Shown: positions 34,609-41,964, counted from the first letter of the stretch. The stretch: 64,000 nucleotides of DNA from Leptolyngbya sp. KIOST-1 (GCF_000763385.1 NZ_JQFA01000004.1:1054001-1118000); one strand, 5' to 3'. Translations and numbers: made by a program. The notes: a model not told the origin generated them from the sequence alone.

Positions 34609-34624
34609 TGTATTTGTAAATACA
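34609..34624 (+). promoter_or_regulatory. NtcA binding site (TGTA-N8-TACA)
   Basis: TGTATTTGTAAATACA contains the exact NtcA core GTA-N8-TAC. It lies ~12-27 bases ahead of the riboswitch, where it would overlap the core promoter; NtcA sites in this position normally repress, as at Synechocystis gifA/gifB. Confidence 0.75.
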
Positions 34625-34635
34625 GAAAATGATGC

Positions 34636-34717
34636 CGTTCATCCTGTCTGCCCCCTGAGAGTGCTATCGCGAACCGACAGGACGGAAGTAGAGACCCCCT
34701 CTCGAAGGAACGCGCCT
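34636..34717 (+). ncRNA. Glutamine riboswitch (glnA RNA class)
   Basis: P1 is CGTTC (34636-34640) with GAACG (34708-34712). The conserved CATCC follows, then P2 CCTGTC (34643-34648) with GACAGG (34676-34681), the conserved GGACGGAAGTAG, P3 AGAG/CTCT (34690-34693, 34699-34702) and the conserved CGAAGGAACGCGCC. These are the invariant parts of the cyanobacterial glnA motif, which binds L-glutamine and raises expression of the downstream gene when nitrogen is plentiful. The next reading frame is a 38-aa membrane peptide 33 bases away. Confidence 0.88.
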
Positions 34718-34749
34718 CAACCACTTTTGCCTTGGGAGGCGAACAACCT

Positions 34750-34866
34750 ATGGATACTGCTCTTGTTGCCGGACTCGAAATTATTGCCGCTGTCACCGTG
34801 ATGACGGTGGTGGTCTGCCCCATGCTGCTGTGGGTGCTGCCCAACCGCAGCAACCCGGTGGGTTAA
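34750..34866 (+). CDS. 38-aa membrane microprotein under NtcA/glutamine-riboswitch control
   Basis: ATG 34750 is ten bases behind GGGAGG. MDTALVAGLEIIAAV opens one transmembrane helix (about 4-30, with a CP pair near its end), followed by a short tail PNRSNPVG. It ends 95 bases before a bidirectional terminator, so it is the only product of this transcript. It is not IF7, IF17 or a recognised photosystem or cytochrome b6f small subunit. With NtcA repression and a glutamine-sensing leader, it should be made under nitrogen excess, which suggests a role in limiting N uptake or assimilation at the membrane (for example a transporter inhibitor). That role is inference. Confidence 0.7.
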   Translation: MDTALVAGLEIIAAVTVMTVVVCPMLLWVLPNRSNPVG

Positions 34867-34953
34867 CAAACTCAAGGGTCGGGTGCCTGGTGGGGAGTGC
34901 CAGCAAAACTGGCTTACAACCCCAGACCCCCGACCCCTTCAGCGCTAAACCCT

Positions 34954-34992
34954 AAAAAAAGGGGATGGATTAAACAATCCATCCCCTTTTTT
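34954..34992. terminator. Bidirectional Rho-independent terminator
   Basis: GGGGATGGAT (34961-34970) and ATCCATCCCC (34977-34986), flanked by A7 on the left and T6 on the right, so it serves both the microprotein (+) and sulfite reductase (-). Confidence 0.9.
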
Positions 34993-35015
34993 GCATCAGA
35001 CGCTCTTGCGTCAGT

Positions 35016-36953
35016 CTAGCGACCGGGCTGTTGCAGATAGACGGCCAGGGCATCGGCCATCACCTGGGCCATGGGCCGCCCCTCTTTGTCAGCGGTGGCC
35101 TGCAGGGTCATAAACAGATCGTGGGAGATGCTCAGCCGGTGCCGCCCTTCCTTAGTGTGGCGTGGGGTGTACTGGTCCGCTTTGTAGGTGGCGGCGAACT
35201 GGCGCAGGGCCTCAAAGCCAACGCGATCGCAGAAATCGCCAAAGCTTTCGTCCTTCTTGCGCCCGTCGCGGAAGAACACAAACAAAGGCTCCAGGGTGGT
35301 CTCGATGTCGTTGTCGTGGAGGCGCTCCAGGTAGGGGCGGGCCAGTCGGGTCTGGTTGGGCGACCCCCCCAGCCATACTTGGTACGACTCGGGGGCGCTG
35401 CCCACAAAGCCCAGTTCGGCCATGTAGGGGCGGGCGCAGCCGTTGGGGCAGCCGGTCATGCGCACCACGAAGTGCTCGTCCTGCAGGCCCAGCTTGGTCA
35501 GTAGGCCCCGCAGCCGCCCCAGCACCGTGGGCATAATTCGCTCGCTCTCGGTCACCGCCAGGCCGCACAGGGGCAGCGCCGGGCAGGCCATCGCGTAGCG
35601 CACCAGCGGGTCTAGATCGGTCTCTTTGACCACGCCGTGACGGGTGAGAATGGCTTGGATTTCGTCCCGGTCGGCGGGCTTCACCTCGTAGAACAGTACG
35701 CTCTGGTTGGGGGTGATCAGCATGGGCAGGTTGAAGCGCTGCACGATCTCCTTCAGCGCTGTTTTGAGCTGTAGCCCCTGGCGATCGAGAATGCGGCCAT
35801 TTTCAACGGGGACACCCACAAACCAGTTGCCGTCGCCCTGCTCATGCCAGCCCAGGTAGTCGTAGAAGGTCCACTTGGGCAGCTTTTTGAAGGGCTTGAG
35901 CGGCTTGCCCAGGTAGGTCTCCACCTGCTGCCGAAAGCGCTCTACGCCCCAGTCGTGGATCAGGTACTTCATGCGGGCGTGGCGGCGGTTGTGGCGATCG
36001 CCGTAGTCGCGCTGGGTGGCCACGATCGCCTTCATCAGGTCGTAGACGTCGGCTTTGTCCACGTAGCCAATTTCGTCGGCGGTGCGGGCAAAGGTCTCTT
36101 CTTTGTTGTGGGTGCGGCCCAGGCCACCCCCGGCCAGCACGTTGAAGCCCTTGAGCTGCCCCGAGCGATCGGTAATCACCACCAGGGTGACATCGTGGGT
36201 GTAGGCATCGATGGAGTTGTCGCCGGGCACCGTCACCGCGCACTTGAACTTGCGCGGCATGTAGTGGGTGCCGTAGATCGGCTCGACGCTGTTGTGGACG
36301 ATGGTGCCGTTGCCATTGCGCTGGCGGGCCGCCACTACATCCGGGTGCTCCTCGGCGGAGAGGAACTTCTCGCCGTCGAGCCAGATCTCGTAGTAGGCCT
36401 CGGTCTGGGGCCGCAGCAGGTCGGCGATGTTGTTGGCGTACTCCTGGGCCAGCTGGTACTCGGGCCGGTTTTTGTAGGGCGCAGGCGGAGCCATCACGTT
36501 GCGGTTGAGGTCGCCGCAGGCCCCCAGGGTAGAGCCCAGACTGCGCACGATCGCGCCAATGGTGGCCTTCAGGTTTTTCTTCAGCACCCCGTGCAGCTGA
36601 ATGCCCTGGCGGGTGGTGGCCCGCAGGGTGCCGTTGCCGTACTCATCCGAGAGGCGATCGAGGGTGAGGTACAGCTCTGGCGACAGGTACCCGCCGGGAT
36701 TGCGGGTCCGCAGCATCATCTGGTAGTCCTTCTCCTGGCCCTTGGCGCGGTTGTCGCGGTTGTCCTGCTGGTAGGAGCCGTGAAACTTGAGAATTTGAAT
36801 TGCCGATTCAGAGAAGTGGTTGGTGTCTTGCAACAGTTCACTAGCCACGGGCTCGCGCAAAAAGTGGCTGTTTTCTTTGATCACTTCCAGCTTGGAGGGA
36901 GTTGGCCCAGGGGCAGCAGAAGTAGGCGTAGATTTGATCGGGGTCTGAACCAT
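35016..36953 (-). CDS. sir: Ferredoxin-dependent sulfite reductase
   Basis: 645 aa from ATG 36953; a TTG four codons earlier is unlikely. Two ferrodoxin-like half domains and the siroheme/4Fe-4S cysteine set: [18 protein letters not shown] and [19 protein letters not shown]. The family reduces sulfite to sulfide with six electrons from ferredoxin, in the cytoplasm (plastid in plants). Length and the opening [23 protein letters not shown] match sulfite rather than nitrite reductase. A short basic/Ala-Pro N-terminal extension (~25 residues) precedes the fold. It ends at a strong terminator shared with the microprotein gene. The sulfur genes at 29.5-33.8 kb give it metabolic context. Confidence 0.93.
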   Translation of the reverse strand: MVQTPIKSTPTSAAPGPTPSKLEVIKENSHFLREPVASELLQDTNHFSESAIQILKFHGSYQQDNRDNRAKGQEKDYQMMLRTRNPGGYLSPELYLTLDRLSDEYGNGTLRATTRQGIQLHGVLKKNLKATIGAIVRSLGSTLGACGDLNRNVMAPPAPYKNRPEYQLAQEYANNIADLLRPQTEAYYEIWLDGEKFLSAEEHPDVVAARQRNGNGTIVHNSVEPIYGTHYMPRKFKCAVTVPGDNSIDAYTHDVTLVVITDRSGQLKGFNVLAGGGLGRTHNKEETFARTADEIGYVDKADVYDLMKAIVATQRDYGDRHNRRHARMKYLIHDWGVERFRQQVETYLGKPLKPFKKLPKWTFYDYLGWHEQGDGNWFVGVPVENGRILDRQGLQLKTALKEIVQRFNLPMLITPNQSVLFYEVKPADRDEIQAILTRHGVVKETDLDPLVRYAMACPALPLCGLAVTESERIMPTVLGRLRGLLTKLGLQDEHFVVRMTGCPNGCARPYMAELGFVGSAPESYQVWLGGSPNQTRLARPYLERLHDNDIETTLEPLFVFFRDGRKKDESFGDFCDRVGFEALRQFAATYKADQYTPRHTKEGRHRLSISHDLFMTLQATADKEGRPMAQVMADALAVYLQQPGR

Positions 36954-37270
36954 GGCGGCAGGCAAATAACCGTAGACAGAAAACCCCAGGCAACGACACC
37001 GCTGAAGCAGCTGTTCCCTGAAGTGAGGACAGGGGAATTCACCGATTCTCCGGTAACTCGGTCGGAATTGTGGTGAATGCCAAACTCATCCTACCATCGG
37101 ATCCAAATAATCGGCCAGCTTGCCCACGGAAATTCACAGTATTAAGAGTAGTTACCCCTATGCCCCCCGAGGGGATGCCGGCGCTCAGGACCCTCACTAA
37201 CCGTAACCCAAACCGCGCGAAGGGGGCCAGGGCGTTTACGATCAAACCAAGTTTCCCTAAGGTTTTATCC
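36954..37270. other. 317-bp divergent promoter region
   Basis: Lies between sulfite reductase (-) and the CRR7-like gene (+). It includes TCACCGATTCTCCGG...ACTCGG partial repeats and GATGCCGGCGCTC, but no clear NtcA or other box. The ORF extension at 37070-37270 is not protein-like. Confidence 0.35.
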
Positions 37271-37528
37271 ATGCCCGACGCCATGATGTATCAGGAAGAG
37301 ATGTTCGTTGTGCTGATGCCCGGCGCAGCGGAGGAATTTCTCACCCCCGAAGAGCTGCTGGAGCGGCTGACGACCATCCTGGGCGATCGCCAGGATGACC
37401 TACCCCATGACCTCCAGCGCTTTAGCACCATCGCTGAGCAGGCCCAGCACCTGCGCGACACCGCCTGCGACCTGGAGCTAGCCCCCGGCGAAGCCATGCA
37501 GTGGTACGTAGTGCGCTTGGAAAAGTAA
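37271..37528 (+). CDS. CRR7-like protein (chlororespiratory reduction 7 family)
   Basis: 85 aa from ATG 37271. The pattern MMYQEEMFVVLMPGAAEEFLTPEELLERLTTIL, a mid Gln-rich helix and the closing strand APGEAMQWYVVRLEK fit the small CRR7 family, conserved in cyanobacteria and plants. In Arabidopsis CRR7 is needed for assembly or stability of the NDH-1 complex. Soluble alpha/beta fold with no membrane segment. The frame continues upstream for 67 codons, but these lack protein character, and the ATG here matches the family start. Confidence 0.65.
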   Translation: MPDAMMYQEEMFVVLMPGAAEEFLTPEELLERLTTILGDRQDDLPHDLQRFSTIAEQAQHLRDTACDLELAPGEAMQWYVVRLEK

Positions 37529-37600
37529 CGAGGCTGAACCTAGTGTGGTCATTACGGTCTATTAAACCAACCGCACTTTAAAGTATTGAAGGGCTTAGCC

Positions 37601-37798
37601 ATGAAGGTGGTTTACGACACTGAGGTCGATGTCCTACGCATTCTATTCAGCGATGCAGCGATAGAAGAAAGCGACGAAGAAAAACCTGGCACCATATTTG
37701 ACTATGACGTGGCGGGGAACATCGTCGGGGTTGAGATTTTAGATGCCTCAAAACGCATAGCCAATCCACGATCGATTGAGCATGTGGTAACGGGCTAA
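37601..37798 (+). CDS. DUF2283 small protein
   Basis: 65 aa from ATG 37601; the frame opens five codons earlier at a TTG. MKVVYDTEVDVLRILFSD...IFDYDVAGNIVGVEILDAS is the DUF2283 pattern: a short beta-hairpin domain in many cyanobacterial genomes, usually beside toxin-like DUF4258 genes. Here the usual partner is missing, since the upstream neighbour is the CRR7-like gene and the DNA behind (37799-37986) has no ORF. Function unknown. Confidence 0.8.
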   Translation: MKVVYDTEVDVLRILFSDAAIEESDEEKPGTIFDYDVAGNIVGVEILDASKRIANPRSIEHVVTG

Positions 37799-37986
37799 AA
37801 CAATAGAGTTTGAGTCGTAGGGTGCATTCGCGGCTGAAGTCCCCACGTTGCAAAGGTAAGATCGCTTACATAAGCTGCAATACACTGCCTACCCATTGCA
37901 AGCCTCTCAACTTACAGACTATATACCCGTCGCTAGCTTGATTGTGAGCAAAACTGTAGAGTAAGGATATAGTATCGACTAAGAAT

Positions 37987-38270
37987 ATGATGATATTCTC
38001 AAATGAAATAAATGAATGTTTTCCAAAGGGAACAAAAGTTTCTGGGACTGTTTGTCAACATCGTCAATTTGGTTTTTTTTTAAGATTTCTGGGACTGATA
38101 TTTTAGGTCTTGTTGATGTAAGTGGATGTAAAAATTTGGAAACCTATCCAGAAATAGGCTCGACAATTGAAGCTGTAGTTCTACAGTTTAGGGATTCTGA
38201 AAACCCTCTTAAAAGACATTTTCGCCTAGGTGTCAATATATCTACATTGAAAGGAGCCAGGTTTCTTTGA
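37987..38270 (+). pseudogene. S1-like RNA-binding protein split by a frameshift at a T9 run
   Basis: From ATG 37987 the first frame gives MMIFSNEINECFPKG, TKVSGTVCQHRQFGFF, then stops at 38106. From the T9 run (38083-38091) the other frame (open from 38016 to 38270) continues KISGTDILGLVDVSG, YPEIGSTIEAVVLQFR, LGVNISTLKG. Joined, this reads as one S1-type domain (G-x-V...FGFFV-I...GLV...GS-IEAVVL). One extra T, or -1 slippage on the U run, restores a ~93-residue protein. It is AT-richer than its neighbours. Could be a pseudogene, a homopolymer error, or programmed or transcriptional slippage. Confidence 0.6.
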
Positions 38271-38291
38271 GAAACTAAGTTTCTGACCGTG

Positions 38292-38597
38292 CTACGGAGC
38301 ATCATCTAGATACAAACGAACAAACTCATCGGCGGCTTCTGAGTTGATTTCCCGTAATGCATCCCTAAGTTGCAAGACCATCTCAGCTCCTGGGTCGCAT
38401 ACCTTGTTGACCCAGCAACACACGTTCGATCGCCCAACTCCCATCTTGACGGCCACCCGGTTCTGGCTGATGCGGTAAGTCTCTAATACTTGCCGTAGTG
38501 CTTTGCCTGCTTGTCCCATGCCATTGATCCTGGCAGAAGGCTGGAGCAGGGTCAGTTCTTGATTGGAGAAGATTTCGATTTGAGGGGTCTTCTTCAT
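38292..38597 (-). CDS. HTH protein 2 (XRE/Cro-like), last gene of the four-gene operon
   Basis: 101 aa. The HTH spans ~32-75: GKALRQVLETYRISQNRVAVKMGVGRSNVCCWVNKVCDPGAEMVLQLRDAL, with the recognition helix around RSNVCCW. It ends DEFVRLYLDD. It is a paralogue of the first gene of the same operon (39070-39333): both share ALRQVLETY-ISQN, DP and EEFVRLYL. The start ATG overlaps the stop of the upstream gene by 4 bp. It could bind the operator repeats ahead of the operon, or act as an antitoxin-type partner. Known function: none recognised beyond DNA binding. Confidence 0.75.
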   Translation of the reverse strand: MKKTPQIEIFSNQELTLLQPSARINGMGQAGKALRQVLETYRISQNRVAVKMGVGRSNVCCWVNKVCDPGAEMVLQLRDALREINSEAADEFVRLYLDDAP

Positions 38598-38854
38598 TCT
38601 TCAAGATCTGGGAGTTGCTCTAATTCATTTGCCAAAGCGTTTTGAAAATCTTCTTCACAGTGGCTGTTCAAATGAATGGCTGAAGCAATTAGTTCAGCCA
38701 ATATATTTGCCTTTTGATTGTCTTGTAGCTCTGGAAGCTGAAGCTGGTGAATGAGCTCAAGCACCCGGCCACATTCATCTCCTAGTTCTTGAATCAAGAC
38801 ATTAAGGGTTTTATCCTGAATGGCCAAATTACGAATACCCAGTTGCATGGTCAT
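38594..38854 (-). CDS. Small acidic helical protein in the HTH operon
   Basis: 86 aa, strongly acidic and helical throughout (LNVLIQELGDECGRVLELIHQLQLPELQDNQ; CEEDFQNALANELEQLPDLEE), predicted to fold as a small helical bundle. It overlaps both neighbours by 4 bp (ATGA), so the three are translated together. No family recognised. The pairing of an acidic protein with the basic 61-residue neighbour suggests the two bind each other. Confidence 0.7.
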   Translation of the reverse strand: MTMQLGIRNLAIQDKTLNVLIQELGDECGRVLELIHQLQLPELQDNQKANILAELIASAIHLNSHCEEDFQNALANELEQLPDLEE

Positions 38855-39036
38855 CTCCCTAGACGTTTTCTAGCCTGTCGGATTCCTTTTTCAAAAGCCA
38901 AAATTTCTGTTTCCCAATGTTGGATGAGTCCTGAGTCAGGAAAATCTTTTTGGCGTTCTTGCCTGATCTTCGATAAGTGTTCATCAATGCGTTTTTGCAA
39001 GCTCTCAATTGTTTTTCGATGTTTCTTTTTACCCAT
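38851..39036 (-). CDS. Small basic coiled-coil protein in the HTH operon
   Basis: 61 aa, highly basic: MGKKKHRKTIESLQKRIDEHLSKIRQ, then a DSGLIQHWETEILAFEKGIRQARKRLGR end. Two helices around a P-DSGLIQHWE turn, likely an antiparallel helical hairpin. Proteins of this form are common next to small HTH genes in cyanobacteria, but no function is known to me. It overlaps the following acidic gene by 4 bp. Confidence 0.7.
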   Translation of the reverse strand: MGKKKHRKTIESLQKRIDEHLSKIRQERQKDFPDSGLIQHWETEILAFEKGIRQARKRLGR

Positions 39037-39069
39037 AAAGACTTAGAGACACTTTCATCATAGTGATTT

Positions 39070-39333
39070 CTATCGCATGTCACCCAGATATAGGCGAACA
39101 AATTCTTCGGCAGCGATGGGGTTAAGTTGTCTCAAAGCTTCCTTAATTTCAAAAATTACATCTCCGGCTGGGTCACGGAGTTCTTTTACCCAGCGGTTTA
39201 CGTTAGCGCGATCGGTGCCCATCGTCACCGCCAGTTTGTTTTGGCTAATGCCGTAGGTTTCCAAAACCTGCCGTAATGCGCTGCCTGCCCTTCCCATGCC
39301 CAAATTTTGGCAGAGGGGGCTAGGCTCGTCCAT
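39070..39333 (-). CDS. HTH protein 1 (XRE/Cro-like), first gene of the four-gene operon
   Basis: 87 aa. HTH at ~18-60 (LRQVLETYGISQNKLAVTMGTDRANVNRWVKELRDPAGDVIFEIKEAL), ending EEFVRLYLGD. Start ATG 39333; an internal ATG (MGRAGSALRQ) 36 bp on is an alternative. Directly upstream are two direct repeats of ~19 bp (39335-39353 and 39362-39380), well placed as its own operator and overlapping a TTGACA-like -35 on the minus strand. The family C-terminus is also found as a remnant at 14751-14834. Probable autoregulator of the operon. Confidence 0.78.
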   Translation of the reverse strand: MDEPSPLCQNLGMGRAGSALRQVLETYGISQNKLAVTMGTDRANVNRWVKELRDPAGDVIFEIKEALRQLNPIAAEEFVRLYLGDMR

Positions 39334-39334
39334 G

Positions 39335-39380
39335 TTGCCAAAGTGTCAGCGTTCGTTTATGCTGCCAATATGTCAACGTT
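39335..39380. promoter_or_regulatory. Two direct repeats TGCCAA-TGTCA-CGTT (candidate operator)
   Basis: TTGCCAAAGTGTCAGCGTT at 39335-39353 and CTGCCAATATGTCAACGTT at 39362-39380, 27 bp apart, in the 56-bp gap between divergent genes. 15 of 19 bases agree. On the minus strand the distal copy contains TTGACA. Confidence 0.65.
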
Positions 39381-39389
39381 GTTTTCGCC

Positions 39390-39662
39390 ATGCCACAAGC
39401 TAACCATTCACTTGCCGACGCAACTTCCCAACTTCGCCACTCTGCTTTTCTTGCTGCTATGCCACAATCCACCAATGAGCCTGTTGGAAATCGTGAACCT
39501 GTGCAGCTAATGGTAATCGGCAGCGCTCAGGGCATTGAAACCATCGTGCAAACGCTGCACCTGCGGGGCTTTGCCCACGTCAGCGAGTGGAGCGTGGCCA
39601 TGCCCCACAGCTCTGGCAGACTCATGCGAGTGCTCACCCGGTGGGTCCAGCAGAAGCGCTAA
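39390..39662 (+). CDS. Conserved cyanobacterial small protein
   Basis: 90 aa from ATG 39390; ATG 39459 is a good alternative. The conserved part is the last ~50 residues: VQLMVIGSAQGIETIVQTLHLRGFAHVSEWSVAMPHSSGRLMRVLTRWV, a beta-alpha-beta pattern seen in short hypothetical proteins of many cyanobacteria. The first ~35 residues are variable. Divergent from the HTH operon. Followed at once by a hairpin. Function unknown. Confidence 0.65.
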   Translation: MPQANHSLADATSQLRHSAFLAAMPQSTNEPVGNREPVQLMVIGSAQGIETIVQTLHLRGFAHVSEWSVAMPHSSGRLMRVLTRWVQQKR

Positions 39663-39663
39663 A

Positions 39664-39700
39664 ACCCCGTTCTAGCGTTGACAGCACCCTAGAACGGGGC
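39664..39700 (+). terminator. Hairpin behind the small protein gene
   Basis: CCCCGTTCTAG and CTAGAACGGGG form an 11-bp perfect stem with a 13-base loop, beginning two bases after the stop codon. No T run follows. Confidence 0.5.
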
Positions 39701-39721
39701 TCAAACCTATTAGTCTGCAAA

Positions 39722-39777
39722 GCCAAAGGTGCCAGGCCAAAGGTGCCAGGCCAAAGGTGCCAGGCCAAAGGTGCCAG
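39722..39777 (+). repeat. Tandem repeat GCCAAAGGTGCCAG x4
   Basis: Four exact copies of a 14-bp unit at 39722, 39736, 39750 and 39764. Each unit contains the imperfect palindrome GGTGCC. Intergenic; no function visible. Confidence 0.9.
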
Positions 39778-39800
39778 GTTAGTGGGGCTTACGGTGTAGG

Positions 39801-39834
39801 GTGTACGGTTCACGGCAGTCCTTGAACCGTACAC
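39801..39834. repeat. Dispersed palindrome with core GTGTACGGTTCA (copy 2)
   Basis: GTGTACGGTTCA (39801-39812) and its exact complement TGAACCGTACAC (39823-39834). Same core as at 21068-21113. Confidence 0.75.
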
Positions 39835-39874
39835 CGTGTACCCTGCACCTTTAGACCGTTAGAGCCTGTCACAA

Positions 39875-41152
39875 TCAGGTCTGCCGTCCCAGACGGGCCA
39901 GGCGGGGCACTCGCCCCAGACGCCCGGTCATCAGCCGCAGGGCCAGACGCTTCAGGGGGGGCACCGAGCCCAGCACCCACAGCCCCGTCCGCCGCAGGAC
40001 CACCAGTGGCCACAGTTGATTAGAGAAGGTGCGGGTCAGCAGGTCGGTAAAGCTTAGAATGACCCAGTTCTCTACGCGTCGCCAGCGCTCGTAGCGGCGC
40101 AGCACCGCCACGCTGCCCAGGTCCTGCCCCCGCTGGTGGGCGGCGGTGAGCACCTCCGCCAGCGCCGCCGCATCGCGAATGCCCATGTTGAGCCCCTGGC
40201 CACCGACCGGGTGGCAGCTGTGGGCGGCATCCCCCACCAGGGCCAGGCGGGGCTGTACGTAGCGATCGCACTGCATCAGCTGCACTGGAAACATGGCTGG
40301 AGCGGTCAGCCGCTTCAGGTGCCCCATCTGGGTGCCGTAGCGGCGCTCTAGCTCAGCCATAAACTCGGCTTCGGGCATTGTCAAAATCGCCTCCGCCTCG
40401 GCGTGGGGAGCCGTCCACACGATCTGGCAGCGCTGACCCGGCAGGGGCAAAATGGCAAAGGGGCCGCTGGGCCAGAACCGCTCGTAGGCGGTGTTCTGGT
40501 GCGAATGCTCCGGTTCTAGCACGGTGGTGATACAGGACTGGCGGTAGCGCCAGCCAACGCTGCCAATGCCCGCCCGCTGCCGCAGCAGCGACCCTTTGCC
40601 ATCGGCGGCGACAAACAGGGGCGATCGCACCGCAATTTTCCCGTCGGGCAAACTCACCTCGGCAACCATTCCTGCACCCTGCTCGTAGGTTGCGCCCAGG
40701 CTGGCCGAGCAGAGGTAGTGAATGTTGGGAGCAGCGGCGATCGCCCCTTGCAGCGCGGCCATTAGCACCCCGTGCTCGGCCCCGTAATACACGGCATCGG
40801 TGCCCAGGTCGGTGGGTAAAAACTGCACCACCCGACCGTAGTCCCCGTCGGAGAGCTGCACTTTGTCAAAGTGGCAAATGTGCGGCCCGATCTGGGGCCA
40901 CAGCCCCAGGCCCTTAAAAATATCGGCTGAGGTCAGTGAAAAGGCGTAGGCCCGCTGCCGGGAAGCGGCCCCCGCCGCCGTTTGGGCTTCGATCACCGCC
41001 ACCTGCAGGCCGCTGGGGGCCAGCGTTGCCGCCAGAGTCAGCCCCACAATGCCGCCGCCGACAATGGCCACATCGACCGCCAGTTCAGAGCGTAGATCCG
41101 CCGGGCGATCGGCGGAGACCGGAGAGCGAAAGTGAGGAGTGGTAGCGGTCAT
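39875..41152 (-). CDS. FAD-dependent hydroxylase (UbiH/Coq6 family)
   Basis: 425 aa from ATG 41152 (MTATTPHFRSPV); the frame stays open further upstream without protein character. FAD dinucleotide fold VDVAIVGGGIVGLTLAATLAPSGLQVAVIE (~30-60), the second FAD motif ALVGDAAHSCHPVGGQGLNMGIRDAAALAEVL (~290-320), and in between the DG motif SLFVAADGKGSLLRQ. UbiH/VisC-type monooxygenases hydroxylate aromatic rings, classically in ubiquinone synthesis. Cyanobacteria make plastoquinone, so the true substrate may be a prenyl-quinone or carotenoid-related ring. A 450-bp internal piece of this gene (40687-41136) is copied exactly at 55142-55591. Confidence 0.88.
   Translation of the reverse strand: MTATTPHFRSPVSADRPADLRSELAVDVAIVGGGIVGLTLAATLAPSGLQVAVIEAQTAAGAASRQRAYAFSLTSADIFKGLGLWPQIGPHICHFDKVQLSDGDYGRVVQFLPTDLGTDAVYYGAEHGVLMAALQGAIAAAPNIHYLCSASLGATYEQGAGMVAEVSLPDGKIAVRSPLFVAADGKGSLLRQRAGIGSVGWRYRQSCITTVLEPEHSHQNTAYERFWPSGPFAILPLPGQRCQIVWTAPHAEAEAILTMPEAEFMAELERRYGTQMGHLKRLTAPAMFPVQLMQCDRYVQPRLALVGDAAHSCHPVGGQGLNMGIRDAAALAEVLTAAHQRGQDLGSVAVLRRYERWRRVENWVILSFTDLLTRTFSNQLWPLVVLRRTGLWVLGSVPPLKRLALRLMTGRLGRVPRLARLGRQT
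40687..41136 (+). repeat. Source segment B of an exact 450-bp duplication
   Basis: Identical to 55142-55591 (constant offset 14455), lying inside the FAD hydroxylase gene. Confidence 0.93.
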
Positions 41153-41280
41153 AGGGGCAGGGTTCACCGTGGCTATAGATCTATTCTGGCCCCATGATCT
41201 ATCAGAAATCAAGGCTAGCCAGGGCAATGGCGAGGTTCGGATCGGCGGTTGAAAGGAGTTTCCCCAACGGTGGGCAATGC

Positions 41281-41964
41281 CTAATCCTGACCATACAACA
41301 GGTCCATATCCGGGGCTTCTGTGCAGTAGAAGTGCACCCAGACGTAGGCGTGTTGAAACAGGGCCACCGCCAGGGCCGCCTGAGACCCGATCAACAGAGC
41401 GATCGCCCACAGGCCCAGAAAGGCAAAGACATACATGGCATTGCCGCTCCAGGCAAAGGCTCCCTGCTGTACCAGCGGCATGGTCCGGTAGTGCGATCGA
41501 AAGTGGTCGCCGCCAATGGCGCGGGGAATGCCAAAGTAGCGTGCCACTGACCAGAGGGTGTAGAGGGCCGGAATTAGCAGCGCCAACCCCAGCCCCAGGG
41601 CAATAGGCTGGGGCAGCGCTAGAGAGCCGCGATTGGCGATCGCCAGCCCGACAACCAAAATCGGACGGGCCACCAGCAGGGGCAGAAAGAGCAGTCCCCA
41701 GACCACCAGGTCATACTGGCCAAATGCTCTGGACAACAGGGACCAGCCGAGCTGCGATCGCCAGACCAGCCAGACCGCCACCTGATGCACAATGGCGGCC
41801 CCCACCGCCAGCCAGAACCAAACCTCGTCTTCAAGCCCCAACCAGGAACTGACCCCGAGGGCAGGAGCGGCAAAGGCCCAGGCCAGCGGTAGCAGTAGAA
41901 TTAGCGCCACCAGGTGCCACGGCTGCCGCTTGAAGAAGAACTGGATAGAACGAGCCGCTTCCAT
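41281..41964 (-). CDS. Membrane methyltransferase-like protein (PEMT/ICMT type)
   Basis: 227 aa, about five to six hydrophobic helices. The C-terminal part (YRTMPLVQQGAFAWSGNAMYVFAF and HAYVWVHFYCTEAPDMDLLYG) resembles the cofactor-binding end of phospholipid and isoprenylcysteine methyltransferases, with the conserved acidic pair near the terminus. These enzymes methylate lipids or prenylated ends in the membrane using S-adenosylmethionine. Assignment is by overall pattern, so a reductase of the steroid 5-alpha-reductase type is also possible. It is separated from the hydroxylase gene by 128 bp in the same direction. Confidence 0.55.
   Translation of the reverse strand: MEAARSIQFFFKRQPWHLVALILLLPLAWAFAAPALGVSSWLGLEDEVWFWLAVGAAIVHQVAVWLVWRSQLGWSLLSRAFGQYDLVVWGLLFLPLLVARPILVVGLAIANRGSLALPQPIALGLGLALLIPALYTLWSVARYFGIPRAIGGDHFRSHYRTMPLVQQGAFAWSGNAMYVFAFLGLWAIALLIGSQAALAVALFQHAYVWVHFYCTEAPDMDLLYGQD

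Noticed and set aside
34750..34866. The 38-aa ORF as a known photosystem, NDH or cytochrome b6f small subunit
   Set aside because: Compared from memory with PsbK/M/N/T/X/Y, PetG/L/M/N, PsaM/X and Ycf12; none shares its sequence pattern.
35844..37076. 410-codon plus-strand ORF opposite sulfite reductase
   Set aside because: Val/Gly/Gln-rich shadow of the sir gene.
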